From contig NZ_AJKR01000001.1 of the NCBI RefSeq assembly GCF_000257665.1, positions 62,001 to 126,000 of the forward strand: a stretch of 64,000 bases of DNA, given 5' to 3'. Positions within the stretch are counted from its first letter, which is position 1. Every line of letters begins with the position of its first letter. The stretch comes from Candidatus Aquiluna sp. IMCC13023 (GTDB taxonomy: Bacteria; Actinomycetota; Actinomycetes; Actinomycetales; Microbacteriaceae). Below the pieces are notes generated by a model. It did no database searches. It was not told the DNA's origin and was given only the letters and a program-made list of their open reading frames with translations. Shown here one piece after another: positions 1 through 9,103 of the stretch. The translations under genes were made by a program, and so were the position numbers.

Positions 1-711
1 TTCCCAATTTGGAGATTCTTGCTCAAGTCGCTTGGTGACGGCATCGATTACTAGCCCGCCGGCAACTAGGTGTTGTGCCTCGTAGGCACCACCGGGAGCG
101 GTGAACTCATCCCGTCTTGTTGGAGGGCCACTGGTTTCGCCCATGGTGTTCGGGATTGAGTGAGTGGCAAACATGATTTGGATGTCTTTGTCTTCGATGC
201 CCTCGCCGCGGAATTGAGTTAGCTTTCTAGCAACATCTTCAATCACTGGCTCCAGGAAGCCGGGGTGGTCAAAGTAGTGGCGAACCTTATCGATCTTCAT
301 CTTGCCAACCAGGTCATTATCATCGAGAGCTTTATAAAGGTTCTCTCGATACTGGCGGCAGCCTGAGTAGGAGGAGTAAGCGCTCGTCACCCACGCCAAA
401 ACAGTGCGGTGGCCATCCTCGTACATTTGCTTCACAACATCTGCGAAATACGGCTCACTGTTTCGGTTCCCCCAGTAAACCGGGATGTCTATGCCGCGAT
501 TTGGAAAGTGCTCTTTTAGCTTGGCAAGCAACGCACGGTTCTGGTCATTGATTGGGCTCACGCCACCAAGTGCCATGTAATGGTGAGAGACCTCAACCAG
601 GCGCTCCTGTGGGATACCGCGACCAGCTGTTACGCGCTCAAGGTATGGCATTACTTCTTCCGGGCCTTCCGGGCCTCCGAACGAGGTCAATAAAATTGCA
701 TCGTAGGACAT
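1..711 (-). CDS. hemH: Ferrochelatase (coproporphyrin type), 3' end cut by window edge
   Basis: This is the first 237 codons of an iron chelatase that inserts Fe2+ into coproporphyrin III (or protoporphyrin IX) in the cytoplasm. The reading frame is open from the ATG at 711 to the window edge. It begins MSYDAILLTSFGGPEGPEEV, the usual start of the family, carries PVYWGNRN near residue 80, and FATHSIPNT near residue 185, where the His is the conserved metal-site residue. Cys118 in YSGCRQY matches the position of the first [2Fe-2S] cysteine known in actinobacterial ferrochelatases; the other three would lie past the edge. The ATG directly follows the hemQ stop codon, so the gene is the last of a four-gene heme operon. 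The identification is firm; the choice of coproporphyrin as substrate is inferred from hemQ next door. Confidence 0.95.
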   Translation of the reverse strand, partial: MSYDAILLTSFGGPEGPEEVMPYLERVTAGRGIPQERLVEVSHHYMALGGVSPINDQNRALLAKLKEHFPNRGIDIPVYWGNRNSEPYFADVVKQMYEDGHRTVLAWVTSAYSSYSGCRQYRENLYKALDDNDLVGKMKIDKVRHYFDHPGFLEPVIEDVARKLTQFRGEGIEDKDIQIMFATHSIPNTMGETSGPPTRRDEFTAPGGAYEAQHLVAGGLVIDAVTKRLEQESPNWE

Positions 712-1389
712 TTAGTTTGTTCCGATCTGGCTAAGTTGTATTTTTCTTCCTGTGTAAAACGGGACCTCTTCGCGCACGTGCAGTCGGGCCTTGGTGTACC
801 GAAGCTCGCGCATCATATCCACGATCTCGTGTAAATCATCTGACTCAAGCGCCAACAGCCACTCGTAGTCACCTAGAGCAAAGGCCGCGACTGTGCTCGA
901 GAGAATGCCCGGGAACTCTTGGCCGGCTTTACCGTGCCCAATCAGCATCTCGCGACGTTCTGCCTCCGGCAGCAGGTACCAGTCGTAAGACCTTACGAAT
1001 GGGTAGAAGCAAAGCCAGTCTTTGGGTTCCTTACCCAGCATGAAACCGGGCACGTGGCTTCGGTTGAACTCCGCTGGCCTGTGAAGCCCCATTGCACTGA
1101 AAACGCTCTCGTAGTAAGCGCCTAGGTCGGTTGCTAGAAACGACTTGATCGCACCCTGCACCTCTTCAGCAGTCTCAGCGTGAATCCAAAGCAGTAGGTC
1201 TGCATCACCCCTGAAACCTGTTAGGTCATAGGAGCCGCGAAGCTCAATCCCTTCTTTGGTCAGAGTCTCCTCGAATTCCGCGACCGGAGTGCCGGCGTTT
1301 GTCCTTGGCACGCTTAGTCTTCTAAGTGCGGTCCAGTTCGTGTAGCGAACCGTTCTGTTGATTTCCTCTACCTTAGTTTCCTGTTCCAA
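712..1389 (-). CDS. hemQ: Coproheme decarboxylase HemQ/ChdC
   Basis: A 225-residue chlorite-dismutase-family protein that turns coproheme into heme b by two H2O2-dependent decarboxylations, the last step of the coproporphyrin-dependent pathway. YPFVRSYDWY at about 129-138 is the actinobacterial signature holding the reactive tyrosine, His112 in RSHVPGF fits the distal site, and His152 in IGHGKAG is the likely proximal heme ligand. The length fits the family. The start overlaps the end of hemY by 17 nt and the stop abuts hemH, so translation is probably coupled. The presence of this gene beside hemY and hemH says that this organism makes heme through coproheme and not only through protoporphyrin. 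Function is assigned from family and context. Confidence 0.95.
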   Translation of the reverse strand: MEQETKVEEINRTVRYTNWTALRRLSVPRTNAGTPVAEFEETLTKEGIELRGSYDLTGFRGDADLLLWIHAETAEEVQGAIKSFLATDLGAYYESVFSAMGLHRPAEFNRSHVPGFMLGKEPKDWLCFYPFVRSYDWYLLPEAERREMLIGHGKAGQEFPGILSSTVAAFALGDYEWLLALESDDLHEIVDMMRELRYTKARLHVREEVPFYTGRKIQLSQIGTN

Positions 1390-2731
1390 TGAGATCTCCT
1401 TCTCTAGTTGCTAGCTCGTGTTTTAAAATTCCCAACAGGCCATTTCCTGACATGTATGCGCCGCGCAGCTCTACGCCCAAAGGTTCAACAAGGCGTCTAA
1501 TCCGCTCAATTCTTCTGAGGTGCCCGGCGGATGCTTTGACTAGAGAGTCTTCCCAAAGCACTTCGACTTGACCAAGCAGCTTTGGACTTTTCACTCCGTA
1601 GATCAAGTCGAATGCCGCGAGGATGGCGGATTTTTGTTGGGCGCTGTCTAACCGCGTTGGACTTCTAAAACTAAATCGGACTAGATGCTGATCTTTTTTT
1701 AAATTGCCGTTTAGCCATTCCCACTTTGCATTTAGGTGGGTGGTCGCCTTTACTGCAAGCCCTAAATCTTCTGCTACAAGAGCGCCGGTGCCAATCGGAA
1801 AACTATTGAGCTCCGGTGACTCAACCAGCACTGTCACCAAAAGTGTTTCTAAGGACTCGATCTCCTGAAGGGCTATCGACAGCTCATGAAATTCGAACAA
1901 CATTCTTGCTGCAGCGCTTGCCGTTGTTGCGATAACTAAGTCATTTGCGTAAATGGTTTCTCCCGCTTCAATCTCAAATTGGCCATTGCTCAACTTTGAT
2001 ACCCGAGTGACGTCGGTGCCTAGGCGCAAGGTGCCACCAGATTGCACAAACTCGTGGACCAGCTTTTCGATGAGCACATGCATGCCACCCTCAAAGCTCG
2101 CAACTGCTGATCCAGGGGCAGGCTTATCTCCTCGAAGCGTCTTGGCGGCTTCAACTATCGAACCTTTTGCCTTGAGTTCTTTTACAAGACCGCCAAGCAC
2201 GGACCTGGCCTCGAGATGCTCTGGTAAAGATCCATGAACCCCTGAGATCACGGGACCCACAAGTGAATTTGTAAATGCTGGGCCGAGTCTCATGTCGATT
2301 AGCTCCCGCACTGAAAGCTCATCGAGGTTTTCAGGAAGTGGTTTGGCGTCAAGCGTTCTGGCAAGTGCAAGCGCTGGAGCACCAAGAAACTCAAGGTCCG
2401 AGTCAGCAAGGCTCACTGGAACACCAAATACACCTTGGGGTATTGGGTGGACGCCTATTTTCGAGACAATAACCGGAGCTTTGATATTCGGCTTAACAAC
2501 GAAAGAATCAAGACCAAAATCTGACAACCAATTTTCAAACTCAGGGGTCACATTCGAGAAAGCTTCTGCTCCGGAGTCGAACTTGACGCCGTCAATTTCC
2601 TCAGACTGAATCAAACCGCCAGGTGTTTGGTTTTTCTCAAGTAGCAGGACTTGCTGACCGGCTCGAATAGAACTCAGTCCGTGCAACAGACCTGAAAACC
2701 CAGCACCAATGATCACCTTGTCGATGCTCAT
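1373..2731 (-). CDS. hemY: Coproporphyrinogen III oxidase (HemY/CgoX)
   Basis: A 452-residue FAD enzyme that oxidises coproporphyrinogen III to coproporphyrin III. The N-terminus gives the Rossmann fold GAGFSGL at residues 9-15 followed by VLLLEKNQTPGGL (about 28-40), and the C-terminus has the second FAD motif GAYMSGNGLLG. Length is normal for the HemY/PPOX family. Homologues were long annotated as protoporphyrinogen oxidase; in Gram-positives with HemQ the coproporphyrinogen reaction is the established one. It overlaps hemE upstream by 4 nt (ATGA) and hemQ downstream by 17 nt, which places it in the middle of the operon. The family assignment is firm; substrate is by context. Confidence 0.93.
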   Translation of the reverse strand: MSIDKVIIGAGFSGLLHGLSSIRAGQQVLLLEKNQTPGGLIQSEEIDGVKFDSGAEAFSNVTPEFENWLSDFGLDSFVVKPNIKAPVIVSKIGVHPIPQGVFGVPVSLADSDLEFLGAPALALARTLDAKPLPENLDELSVRELIDMRLGPAFTNSLVGPVISGVHGSLPEHLEARSVLGGLVKELKAKGSIVEAAKTLRGDKPAPGSAVASFEGGMHVLIEKLVHEFVQSGGTLRLGTDVTRVSKLSNGQFEIEAGETIYANDLVIATTASAAARMLFEFHELSIALQEIESLETLLVTVLVESPELNSFPIGTGALVAEDLGLAVKATTHLNAKWEWLNGNLKKDQHLVRFSFRSPTRLDSAQQKSAILAAFDLIYGVKSPKLLGQVEVLWEDSLVKASAGHLRRIERIRRLVEPLGVELRGAYMSGNGLLGILKHELATREGDLIGTGN

Positions 2732-3807
2732 TTTGTTAGCTCGTGCACTAGCGAGACAATCTTGGTGAGAATTTCTGGGTCAGTGTCCTTCGGAACCCCG
2801 TGGCCCAGGTTCACGATGTGTCCCGGTGCTCCCTGGCCAGAAGCAATGACATTTTTAACTTCTTGCTCTATTACTTCCCAGGCTTCGGTCAACAGCTCTG
2901 GGTTGATATTGCCCTGAAGTGGAACCGATGGCCCCAAGACTTCAGTAGCAAAAGAAAGTGTCGTGAAGTGATCGACCCCCATCACCGTTGCACCGGTCTG
3001 ATGCATTTCAGACAACATCTCTTTGGTCCCAAGACCAAAGAGGGTCCTAGGAACTGCAATACCCGCCTCGTCTTTGAGGTCTTCGAGAAGAGAAAATAAG
3101 GTCTTGGTGTGCGGGGCAGCAAACTGTTCGTACTCGGAAACTGTAAGTTTCCCGGCCCAGCTGTCAAAGACCTGCAGGGCACTTGCGCCCGCCAAAACCT
3201 GGGCCCTGATGAATTCCGCAGTGATCTCTGCGCACCAGCCAAGAACACTGTTCCAAAGCTTGGGATCGCCATGCATTATTGCTCTGGACTTTGGGAGATC
3301 CTTGGAGGGGCCACCCTCAAATAAGTAAGACGCCAGCGTAAATGGAGCCCCACCAAATCCAATTAGGGGTGTGCTTCCAAGTTCTGCAACAACCTTTTGT
3401 ACTGCTAACCGGATTGGTTCAAGACTCTCGGGCGTTATTCGCTTGAGTCTGGCAAGGTCTTGAGTTGTTGCGATTGGATCCTTAATCACTGGACCCACTC
3501 CGGCCACAATCTCAACGTCTATGCCCGCAAGTTTGAGTGGGATCACAATGTCTGAAAACAGGATTGCAGCGTCCGTTTGGTGCCTACGAACTGGCTGCAT
3601 TGTGATCTCAAAAACCATGTCCGGGTTGAGGCAGCTTTCCAGCATTGTTGTGCCCAGACGAATCTCGCGATACTCAGGTAATGACCTGCCTGCCTGACGC
3701 ATGAACCAAACTGGAAGCGGTGCCGTGCGCTCGCCACGCAAGGAGCTGACCAGTGCAGATTTTGCAGTCAGGCCGGTGTTCAAGGGATGGCTCGCGCTTA
3801 GGATCAC
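2728..3807 (-). CDS. hemE: Uroporphyrinogen decarboxylase
   Basis: A 359-residue cytosolic enzyme that removes four carboxyl groups from uroporphyrinogen III to give coproporphyrinogen III. The signature WFMRQAGRSLPEYR spans about 34-47 (Arg37 and Arg41 bind substrate carboxylates), Asp86 in ILFSDIVIPL is the expected catalytic aspartate, and NLGHGVPKDTDPE near the C-terminus carries the conserved histidine. The start is GTG at 3807, preceded by a GGAGGA ribosome binding site. It is the first gene of the minus-strand heme operon and is divergent from hemA across a 73-nt gap that holds a palindrome. Confidence 0.96.
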   Translation of the reverse strand: MILSASHPLNTGLTAKSALVSSLRGERTAPLPVWFMRQAGRSLPEYREIRLGTTMLESCLNPDMVFEITMQPVRRHQTDAAILFSDIVIPLKLAGIDVEIVAGVGPVIKDPIATTQDLARLKRITPESLEPIRLAVQKVVAELGSTPLIGFGGAPFTLASYLFEGGPSKDLPKSRAIMHGDPKLWNSVLGWCAEITAEFIRAQVLAGASALQVFDSWAGKLTVSEYEQFAAPHTKTLFSLLEDLKDEAGIAVPRTLFGLGTKEMLSEMHQTGATVMGVDHFTTLSFATEVLGPSVPLQGNINPELLTEAWEVIEQEVKNVIASGQGAPGHIVNLGHGVPKDTDPEILTKIVSLVHELTK

Positions 3808-3837
3808 CTCAATATCCTCCGGAGCGCGCTCTTAGAT

Positions 3838-3873
3838 CCTCTGACAAAGTGTCAGGAGGTCGGTTGATACCTT
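3838..3873. promoter_or_regulatory. Palindrome and -10 box between the divergent heme operons
   Basis: The 73-nt gap between hemE (minus) and hemA (plus) holds the perfect inverted repeat TGACA-AAG-TGTCA at 3842-3854, extended imperfectly by CCT (3838-3840) and AGG (3857-3859 or so). A TANNNT box, TACCTT at 3868-3873, ends 7 nt before the hemA GTG, which fits a leaderless hemA transcript with the palindrome lying in its -35 zone. The AGGAGG at 3854-3859 is about 20 nt from the GTG, too far to be a normal ribosome site. An operator for a heme- or iron-responsive regulator is inference. Confidence 0.5.
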
Positions 3874-3880
3874 TTGAGTT

Positions 3881-5134
3881 GTGGGACTTGTATTTATTGG
3901 TTCAAACTTTAGAGATAGCGAACTGAGCTGGCTTGAGAGGCTTGAGGCTGCCAGCTCGGCTATAAGAGCCAGGCTTGACGACGAGTCAAGCCTGATTGAC
4001 TCACATGTTTCTTTGGCCACCTGCAACCGCTTTGAGCTTTATTTCGAAACCGATGATTTTCACCGCAGTTTAGATACTGTCGTTGACGCCATTGCAGAAG
4101 AGACGAATGAAAACAGGGATTCTGTCTCTCAGTCTCTTCAAATTCTCTCCGGCGACAAAGTTGCACAGCATCTTTTTAGCGTCACCTCTGGACTGGACTC
4201 GATGATAGTCGGCGAGAGTGAGGTCACCGGACAGGTTCGCAGGGCACTCTCCCGCGCTCAACTAAGTGGTCCCTTAGCCCCATCTGTTCAACAGCTATTT
4301 CAAACTGCGCTTCGGGTCTCAAAGAAGGTTAGCCAGACCACTGGAATTGGCTCTTCCGGCAAGTCCGTTATTACAACGGCCCTAAAACTCTCTGAGCCGA
4401 TGATGCCTCAGGGTGGACCAAAGCAGGTGCTCATCATCGGCACCGGTGCCTATGCACGAGTGGTGACAGCCTTCTTCAAAAAAACCGAGGCAGGTGACAT
4501 AGCTGTTTACTCGGGCTCGGGACGTGCGGAAATGTTTGCCGAGACTCATTCAGTCAGGGCCGTCACTAATCAAGACCTAGTGGCAGAGCTGTCCCGGGCA
4601 GATATCGTCATCAGTGCAAGTGGCTCGATGGGCCACCTTCTAAACGAGGCCTTGGTGTCAAAGGCTCTTGAGCTAAGAAACGGAGAGCATGATTTGGTCA
4701 TCGTTGATGTCGCTCTTTCCAAAGATGTAGCACCCGCCGTCCACGAATTGGCGGGTTGCTTCGTGTTGGATCTGGAACGCCTAAAAGAACTCACCCCGGA
4801 GGAGCATTCAATCTCGATTGACATTGCTCGTGAAATTGTGAAGGCGGCGTCTGAGGAATTTGAGCTAGAGCAACGCGCCAAAAGCATGGGCCCAATGATC
4901 ACTGCGCTCCGAGACCACATCGGACTGAGGGTTGATCAAGAGATTGATTCTGTAAAGCACAGACTTGACCCTCAAACAGTGACTGAGATTCGAAAATCAC
5001 TCTCCAGAGTGAAGGATTCGATTTTGCACACACCAAGTCTTAACGCGAGGAATTTAGCTGGGACGGGAAATCAAGCGGAATATGTCAACGCCATCAGGGT
5101 GCTGTTTGACATAGAAATCGGTGAAAATGGCTAA
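3881..5134 (+). CDS. hemA: Glutamyl-tRNA reductase
   Basis: A 417-residue NADPH enzyme that reduces glutamyl-tRNA(Glu) to glutamate-1-semialdehyde, the committed step of C5 heme synthesis. The nucleophile is Cys48 in LATCNRFELY (usual STCNRTE). GESEVTGQVRRA follows at about 112, and the NADPH fold VLIIGTGAYA lies near 186. The N-terminus MGLVFIGSNFRD is shorter and less canonical than the common VGLSHRTAP form. The GTG at 3881 is the only usable start because an in-frame TGA stands at 3875-3877. It heads the plus-strand operon hemACDBL and overlaps hemC. Confidence 0.95.
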   Translation: MGLVFIGSNFRDSELSWLERLEAASSAIRARLDDESSLIDSHVSLATCNRFELYFETDDFHRSLDTVVDAIAEETNENRDSVSQSLQILSGDKVAQHLFSVTSGLDSMIVGESEVTGQVRRALSRAQLSGPLAPSVQQLFQTALRVSKKVSQTTGIGSSGKSVITTALKLSEPMMPQGGPKQVLIIGTGAYARVVTAFFKKTEAGDIAVYSGSGRAEMFAETHSVRAVTNQDLVAELSRADIVISASGSMGHLLNEALVSKALELRNGEHDLVIVDVALSKDVAPAVHELAGCFVLDLERLKELTPEEHSISIDIAREIVKAASEEFELEQRAKSMGPMITALRDHIGLRVDQEIDSVKHRLDPQTVTEIRKSLSRVKDSILHTPSLNARNLAGTGNQAEYVNAIRVLFDIEIGENG

Positions 5135-6053
5135 ATTTCGCATTGGTACTAGGTCCAGTCTGCTTGCCCTAACTCAAACCAGGTGGGTTGTGTCTCAGCT
5201 GCAGCTCCACTTCCCCGGGCTTTCTATTGAAGAGGTGTTGATCACCACCGAGGGCGACCTCACAACCACACCGCTCTCGGAATCTAAAACACCCGGAGTT
5301 TTTGTTTCGGCACTGCGTAATGCACTTCACGACCGTGAGGTGGATTTCGTTGTTCACTCGATGAAGGATCTACCGGCAAAACTGGAGCCGGGAATCAGTT
5401 TGGCTGCAGTCCCGAAGCGCGAAGATGTCAGAGACGTCTTGGTGTCAAAGGGAAACCTGCAACTCTCAGAGCTGAAAAGCGGCGCCAGGGTTGGAACCTC
5501 TTCGCCTAGAAGGGCTGCGACTCTGAGGCAACTGCGACCAGACCTGGAGTTGGTATCAATTCGAGGCAATGTAGACACCAGAATCGCCAAGGTGCGAGAG
5601 GGTGATTATGACGCCACCATTTTGGCTCTGGCAGGACTCAACCGCATTGGTAGATCAGCGGAGGTCAGCGAGATCTTTTCAACGGAGGTAATGATTCCTG
5701 CTCCTGGTCAAGGTGCACTGGCAATCGAACTTAGGACTCAGGACAAAGAATTAGCTGCGGTATTAGGTGCAATCAATAACGCATCGGATCTGCTGGTAAC
5801 CACAGCTGAGCGGTCGGTCCTGCGCGGTCTCGGCGCTTCTTGCGCAACCCCCATTGGGGCTAGCGCGCGTTTTGAAAACGGTGAGCTAATCCTGATTGCG
5901 GAACTAGCAATTGAGTCAACTGGCCAAGCCATAAGGGTTTCAAGGTCAATTGAATCTGATCTCCACAACCTTGAGCAGGCTGAGGAGATGGGTCTAAGTG
6001 TCGCGGCCGAAATGCTCAATAGCGAAATTGCGGATCGGGCGGCACTCAAGTGA
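5121..6053 (+). CDS. hemC: Hydroxymethylbilane synthase (porphobilinogen deaminase)
   Basis: Polymerises four porphobilinogen units into hydroxymethylbilane using a covalent dipyrromethane cofactor. The cofactor cysteine is Cys241 (counted from the GTG) in GLGASCATPIG; DFVVHSMKDLP at 75-85 holds the catalytic aspartate region and VGTSSPRRAA at 124-133 the substrate-binding arginines. Two starts are possible, GTG 5121 and ATG 5127; the ATG (MAKFRIGTRSS) looks more like the family. Either start overlaps the 3' end of hemA, so the genes are translationally coupled. Length, about 308-310 residues, is normal. Confidence 0.95.
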   Translation: MKMAKFRIGTRSSLLALTQTRWVVSQLQLHFPGLSIEEVLITTEGDLTTTPLSESKTPGVFVSALRNALHDREVDFVVHSMKDLPAKLEPGISLAAVPKREDVRDVLVSKGNLQLSELKSGARVGTSSPRRAATLRQLRPDLELVSIRGNVDTRIAKVREGDYDATILALAGLNRIGRSAEVSEIFSTEVMIPAPGQGALAIELRTQDKELAAVLGAINNASDLLVTTAERSVLRGLGASCATPIGASARFENGELILIAELAIESTGQAIRVSRSIESDLHNLEQAEEMGLSVAAEMLNSEIADRAALK

Positions 6054-6796
6054 AGATTTTGCTGATTAGGCCAAATCGTAACGAGGCCGACGCGGCGGCG
6101 CTCGCAGAATTTGGAATAGAAACCGGGATTGATCCGTATCTTGCGATTTCTCAGGTGAACAATGTTTTGGGTGCCCAAAAAATGCTAGACGCGTTGAGGT
6201 CTAAGAACGAAAAGTGGCTCATCTTAACCTCCTCAAACGGCCTGCAGTATTGGCAAAATCTTTTGGATCCGGGTGAGCTTGAGAAAGTGGTTTTTGAATC
6301 GGAGTCAATTCAATTTGCCGCCATCGGACAGCAGACCAGGAGGCAGCTTTTCGCACTGGGTGCCAATGAAGTTGCGGTTGCAGATCGGTTTGATTCTGCC
6401 TCTTTGGCTGAGACGCTTTCTGGAGGCAACCCAATACCCGTCGTGATTCCGGCCGGCTCAATCGCGATGCAGACCCTGGATAATTCGCTGTCAGGACTTG
6501 GATTTGATGTCATCTCGGAAGTTGTTTATCAAACCAACCCTGTCGTCACTTCTCCCAATTCTGTTGGCCAAATTGCCGCTGGCGTTTTTGATGCGGTTTT
6601 GTTGAGATCGCCAAGTGCCGCGAGAACGTTTTTGTCCATGAACCCAAGCCCCCGATTGAGCATCATCTGCGGCGGTAACACCACAGCCAAAGCCGTTCAG
6701 TCTCTGGGTGTGAAGCCCGATTTGATCTCGGCTGATCCCAGCCCCGAGGCGATCGCCAAGGCAGTTTCTGCATATTTTTTGGACAGGAGAAACTAA
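6050..6796 (+). CDS. hemD: Uroporphyrinogen-III synthase
   Basis: A 248-residue protein lying between hemC and hemB, where HemD is expected. It inverts ring D and closes hydroxymethylbilane to uroporphyrinogen III. The family has very low sequence conservation; visible hallmarks are the N-terminal ILLIRP strand, WLILTSSNGLQYW near 57-69, FAAIGQQTRRQL near 89-100, and FDAVLLRSPSAARTF in the second domain near 178-192. The GTG start overlaps the hemC stop (GTGA) and the stop overlaps the hemB ATG (TAATG). Assignment rests on these motifs plus context. Confidence 0.88.
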   Translation: MKILLIRPNRNEADAAALAEFGIETGIDPYLAISQVNNVLGAQKMLDALRSKNEKWLILTSSNGLQYWQNLLDPGELEKVVFESESIQFAAIGQQTRRQLFALGANEVAVADRFDSASLAETLSGGNPIPVVIPAGSIAMQTLDNSLSGLGFDVISEVVYQTNPVVTSPNSVGQIAAGVFDAVLLRSPSAARTFLSMNPSPRLSIICGGNTTAKAVQSLGVKPDLISADPSPEAIAKAVSAYFLDRRN

Positions 6797-7770
6797 TGCT
6801 AAAGCGTCCCAGAAGGTTGCGTTCCAGCGCTGCAATGCGGGAGCTGGTCGCCGAGGTGCGGCTTAGTCCGGAGAATCTTATGCTTCCACTTTTTTTGCGT
6901 GAAGGGCTAGTTCAGCCAAAGCCAATCGAAGGTATGTATTCAGTTCACCAGCACTCTCAAGAGACCTTTCTCCAGGAGCTCGATCGAGCACTTGCTGTCG
7001 GGATCAAATCAGTTATGGTTTTTGCCGTTCCAGAAAAAAGGGATGAGACAGGATCCGAAGCTTGCAATAGCGAAGGTGTGCTTTCAAGAGCCATCCGAAG
7101 TGCGCGAGCGCACGTCGGAGACAAACTGGTGCTGGTTGCAGACCTCTGCCTAGATGAATTTACTGACCATGGCCACTGTGGGGTTTTGGATGAAAAGGGC
7201 GAGGTTGATAACGACGAAACCCTGAAGCACTACCAGGAGATGGCCCTAGTTCTTGCTGATGCCGGTGCTGACCTTTTGGGCACAAGCGGCATGATGGATG
7301 GCCAGGTTCAGGCCATAAGGGAAGCGCTTGATGAGGCAGGTTTTATAAACGTCGGCATTCTTGCCTATGCGGCTAAGTACGCCTCTAGTTTCTATGGTCC
7401 TTTTAGGAATGCAGTTGAGTCAAAACTTGAAACTGACAGAAAGACATACCAGCAGGATTGGCGAAACGTCGTTGAGGCGCAGCGTGAGATTCAGCTGGAT
7501 CTTGAACAGGGAGCGGACATAGTCATGGTTAAACCGGCCATGAGCTATCTAGATGTGGTGCGAGCCGCTGTTGAGATTAGCGATGTTCCGGTGGCGGCCT
7601 ATCAGGTTTCAGGAGAGTATTCCATGATCGAGGCTGCCGCGAGCCTCGGGCATCTAGATAGAAAACACGCGATTTTGGAAAGCCTTCACTCCATCAGGCG
7701 AGCGGGCGCGACCATTATCTGTAGCTATTTTGCAATTGAGGCAGCCACTTGGCTAGGAGAGAAGAAATGA
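6796..7770 (+). CDS. hemB: Delta-aminolevulinic acid dehydratase (porphobilinogen synthase)
   Basis: A 324-residue enzyme joining two 5-aminolevulinate molecules to porphobilinogen. The two Schiff-base lysines are visible as Lys194 in [15 protein letters not shown] and Lys246 in [11 protein letters not shown]. The metal segment [14 protein letters not shown] (116-129) keeps two cysteines (118, 128) with an Asp where proteobacterial zinc enzymes have the middle Cys; this form is common in actinobacteria. The ATG overlaps the hemD stop by one base, and the 3' end overlaps the hemL ATG (ATGA). Confidence 0.96.
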   Translation: MLKRPRRLRSSAAMRELVAEVRLSPENLMLPLFLREGLVQPKPIEGMYSVHQHSQETFLQELDRALAVGIKSVMVFAVPEKRDETGSEACNSEGVLSRAIRSARAHVGDKLVLVADLCLDEFTDHGHCGVLDEKGEVDNDETLKHYQEMALVLADAGADLLGTSGMMDGQVQAIREALDEAGFINVGILAYAAKYASSFYGPFRNAVESKLETDRKTYQQDWRNVVEAQREIQLDLEQGADIVMVKPAMSYLDVVRAAVEISDVPVAAYQVSGEYSMIEAAASLGHLDRKHAILESLHSIRRAGATIICSYFAIEAATWLGEKK

Positions 7771-9059
7771 TCACCACAGGTTCAAACAGTTGGCACGAGA
7801 GAGCAAAGCTCTCAATTCCGGGCGGCGTGAGCAGTCCGGTTCGGGCTTTTCAGTCCGTTGGGTCGCATCCGAGGTATTTTGTGCGCGGCAGTGGTTCAAA
7901 GGTCTTTGACATCGACGGAAACCAGTACGTTGACCTGGTTGGCTCCTGGGGTCCCATGATTTTGGGTCATGCGCACCCGGCAGTCGTGGAGGCTGTGGTA
8001 AAAACCTCAAGAGATTCCTTCTCGTTTGGAGCCCCTGGGCCTAACGAGGTTTTGCTGGCGGAGGAAATCATCGCCCGCGTTATGCCTGCCGAGCAGGTTA
8101 GGTTCGTATCCTCCGGCACCGAGGCCGTGATGACCGCTGTTCGACTGGCAAGAGCGGCTACCGGGCGCGATTTGATTGTGAAATTTGCAGGTTGCTACCA
8201 CGGTCACAGCGATGCACTTTTGGTGGAGGCGGGATCTGGAATTGCCACTCTTGGACTTCCTAACTCCCCAGGCGTGACTGTTGGTGCGACAAAGGACACT
8301 CTAGTTTTGCCCTACAACGACGAAGCAGCGCTCCGAGAGCTATTTGCAACCCGGGGCCATGAGGTCGCCGCCATCATCACTGAAGCTGCCGCGGCTAACA
8401 TGGGCGCAGTTCCTCCAGAGCCAGGCTTCAACAGACTGTTGGCTGATTTGACCAAGAGTCACGGCGCGCTTCTAATTCTTGACGAGGTAATGACCGGTTT
8501 TAGAATTTCTGCCGGTGGTTGGTGGCAGGCATTCGGAAAACCAGAAGGCTGGGAACCGGACTTATTTACCTTTGGCAAGGTCATCGGTGGGGGCTTCCCG
8601 CTCGCGGCAATCGCGGGTAAAAAAGAGGTGATGCAGCTCCTTGCACCAGTCGGAAGCGTTTATCAGGCTGGAACTTTGAGTGGAAATCCGGTTGCAACCG
8701 CATCTGGTCTTGCGACCTTGGAAAACTGCACTCTAGCGGTTTACGAAACCCTAAATCTAAGGGCAGCACAAATAGGGGAGGGCATAAGTCAGGCTCTCTC
8801 TGGTGCCGGACTAGAGCACAGTTATCAAACAGCGGGAAATCTATTTTCTTTCTTTTTTGCACCAGGTAGGGTGACCAATTACGCAGAGGCCAAGCTTCAA
8901 GACACCGCCCGCTTTGCAAGGTTCTTCCACGGTCTTTTAGAAAAAGGCGTATCGGTACCACCGTCTGCTTTCGAGGCCTGGTTTGTTTCTGCTGCCATCA
9001 CTGATGCGGACGTCGACCAGGTTCTCTCCGCAGCTGAATATGCGGCAAAGATTACCTGA
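7767..9059 (+). CDS. hemL: Glutamate-1-semialdehyde 2,1-aminomutase
   Basis: A PLP enzyme of aminotransferase class III, 430 residues, that moves the amino group of glutamate-1-semialdehyde to give 5-aminolevulinate, the product that HemB uses. [17 protein letters not shown] is the cofactor phosphate region, [11 protein letters not shown] the PLP aspartate, and [10 protein letters not shown] holds the PLP lysine. I take ATG 7767 as start because AGGAG at 7755-7759 sits at correct spacing and the ATGA overlap with hemB is typical of this operon; an upstream in-frame GTG/TTG-type start near 7749 would add only six residues. Confidence 0.95.
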   Translation: MITTGSNSWHERAKLSIPGGVSSPVRAFQSVGSHPRYFVRGSGSKVFDIDGNQYVDLVGSWGPMILGHAHPAVVEAVVKTSRDSFSFGAPGPNEVLLAEEIIARVMPAEQVRFVSSGTEAVMTAVRLARAATGRDLIVKFAGCYHGHSDALLVEAGSGIATLGLPNSPGVTVGATKDTLVLPYNDEAALRELFATRGHEVAAIITEAAAANMGAVPPEPGFNRLLADLTKSHGALLILDEVMTGFRISAGGWWQAFGKPEGWEPDLFTFGKVIGGGFPLAAIAGKKEVMQLLAPVGSVYQAGTLSGNPVATASGLATLENCTLAVYETLNLRAAQIGEGISQALSGAGLEHSYQTAGNLFSFFFAPGRVTNYAEAKLQDTARFARFFHGLLEKGVSVPPSAFEAWFVSAAITDADVDQVLSAAEYAAKIT

Positions 9060-9095
9060 GAACTCTCAGGAGCCGAGAAAAAAACTACGTACAAT
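9055..9095. promoter_or_regulatory. Palindrome and -10 box ahead of the TetR gene
   Basis: The inverted repeat CCTGAG-AACT-CTCAGG (9055-9070) covers the hemL stop codon and is not followed by a T-run, so it is a poor terminator. A TACAAT box at 9090-9095 ends 8 nt before the ATG of the TetR gene, so that transcript is probably leaderless or nearly so and the palindrome sits in the -35 zone. Autoregulation by the TetR protein at this site is a reasonable inference. Confidence 0.4.
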
Positions 9096-9103
9096 TAAGG
9101 CAG

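Noticed and set aside
552-734. 60-codon plus-strand frame at the left edge
   Set aside because: It is antisense to hemH, which continues past the window edge with convincing motifs.
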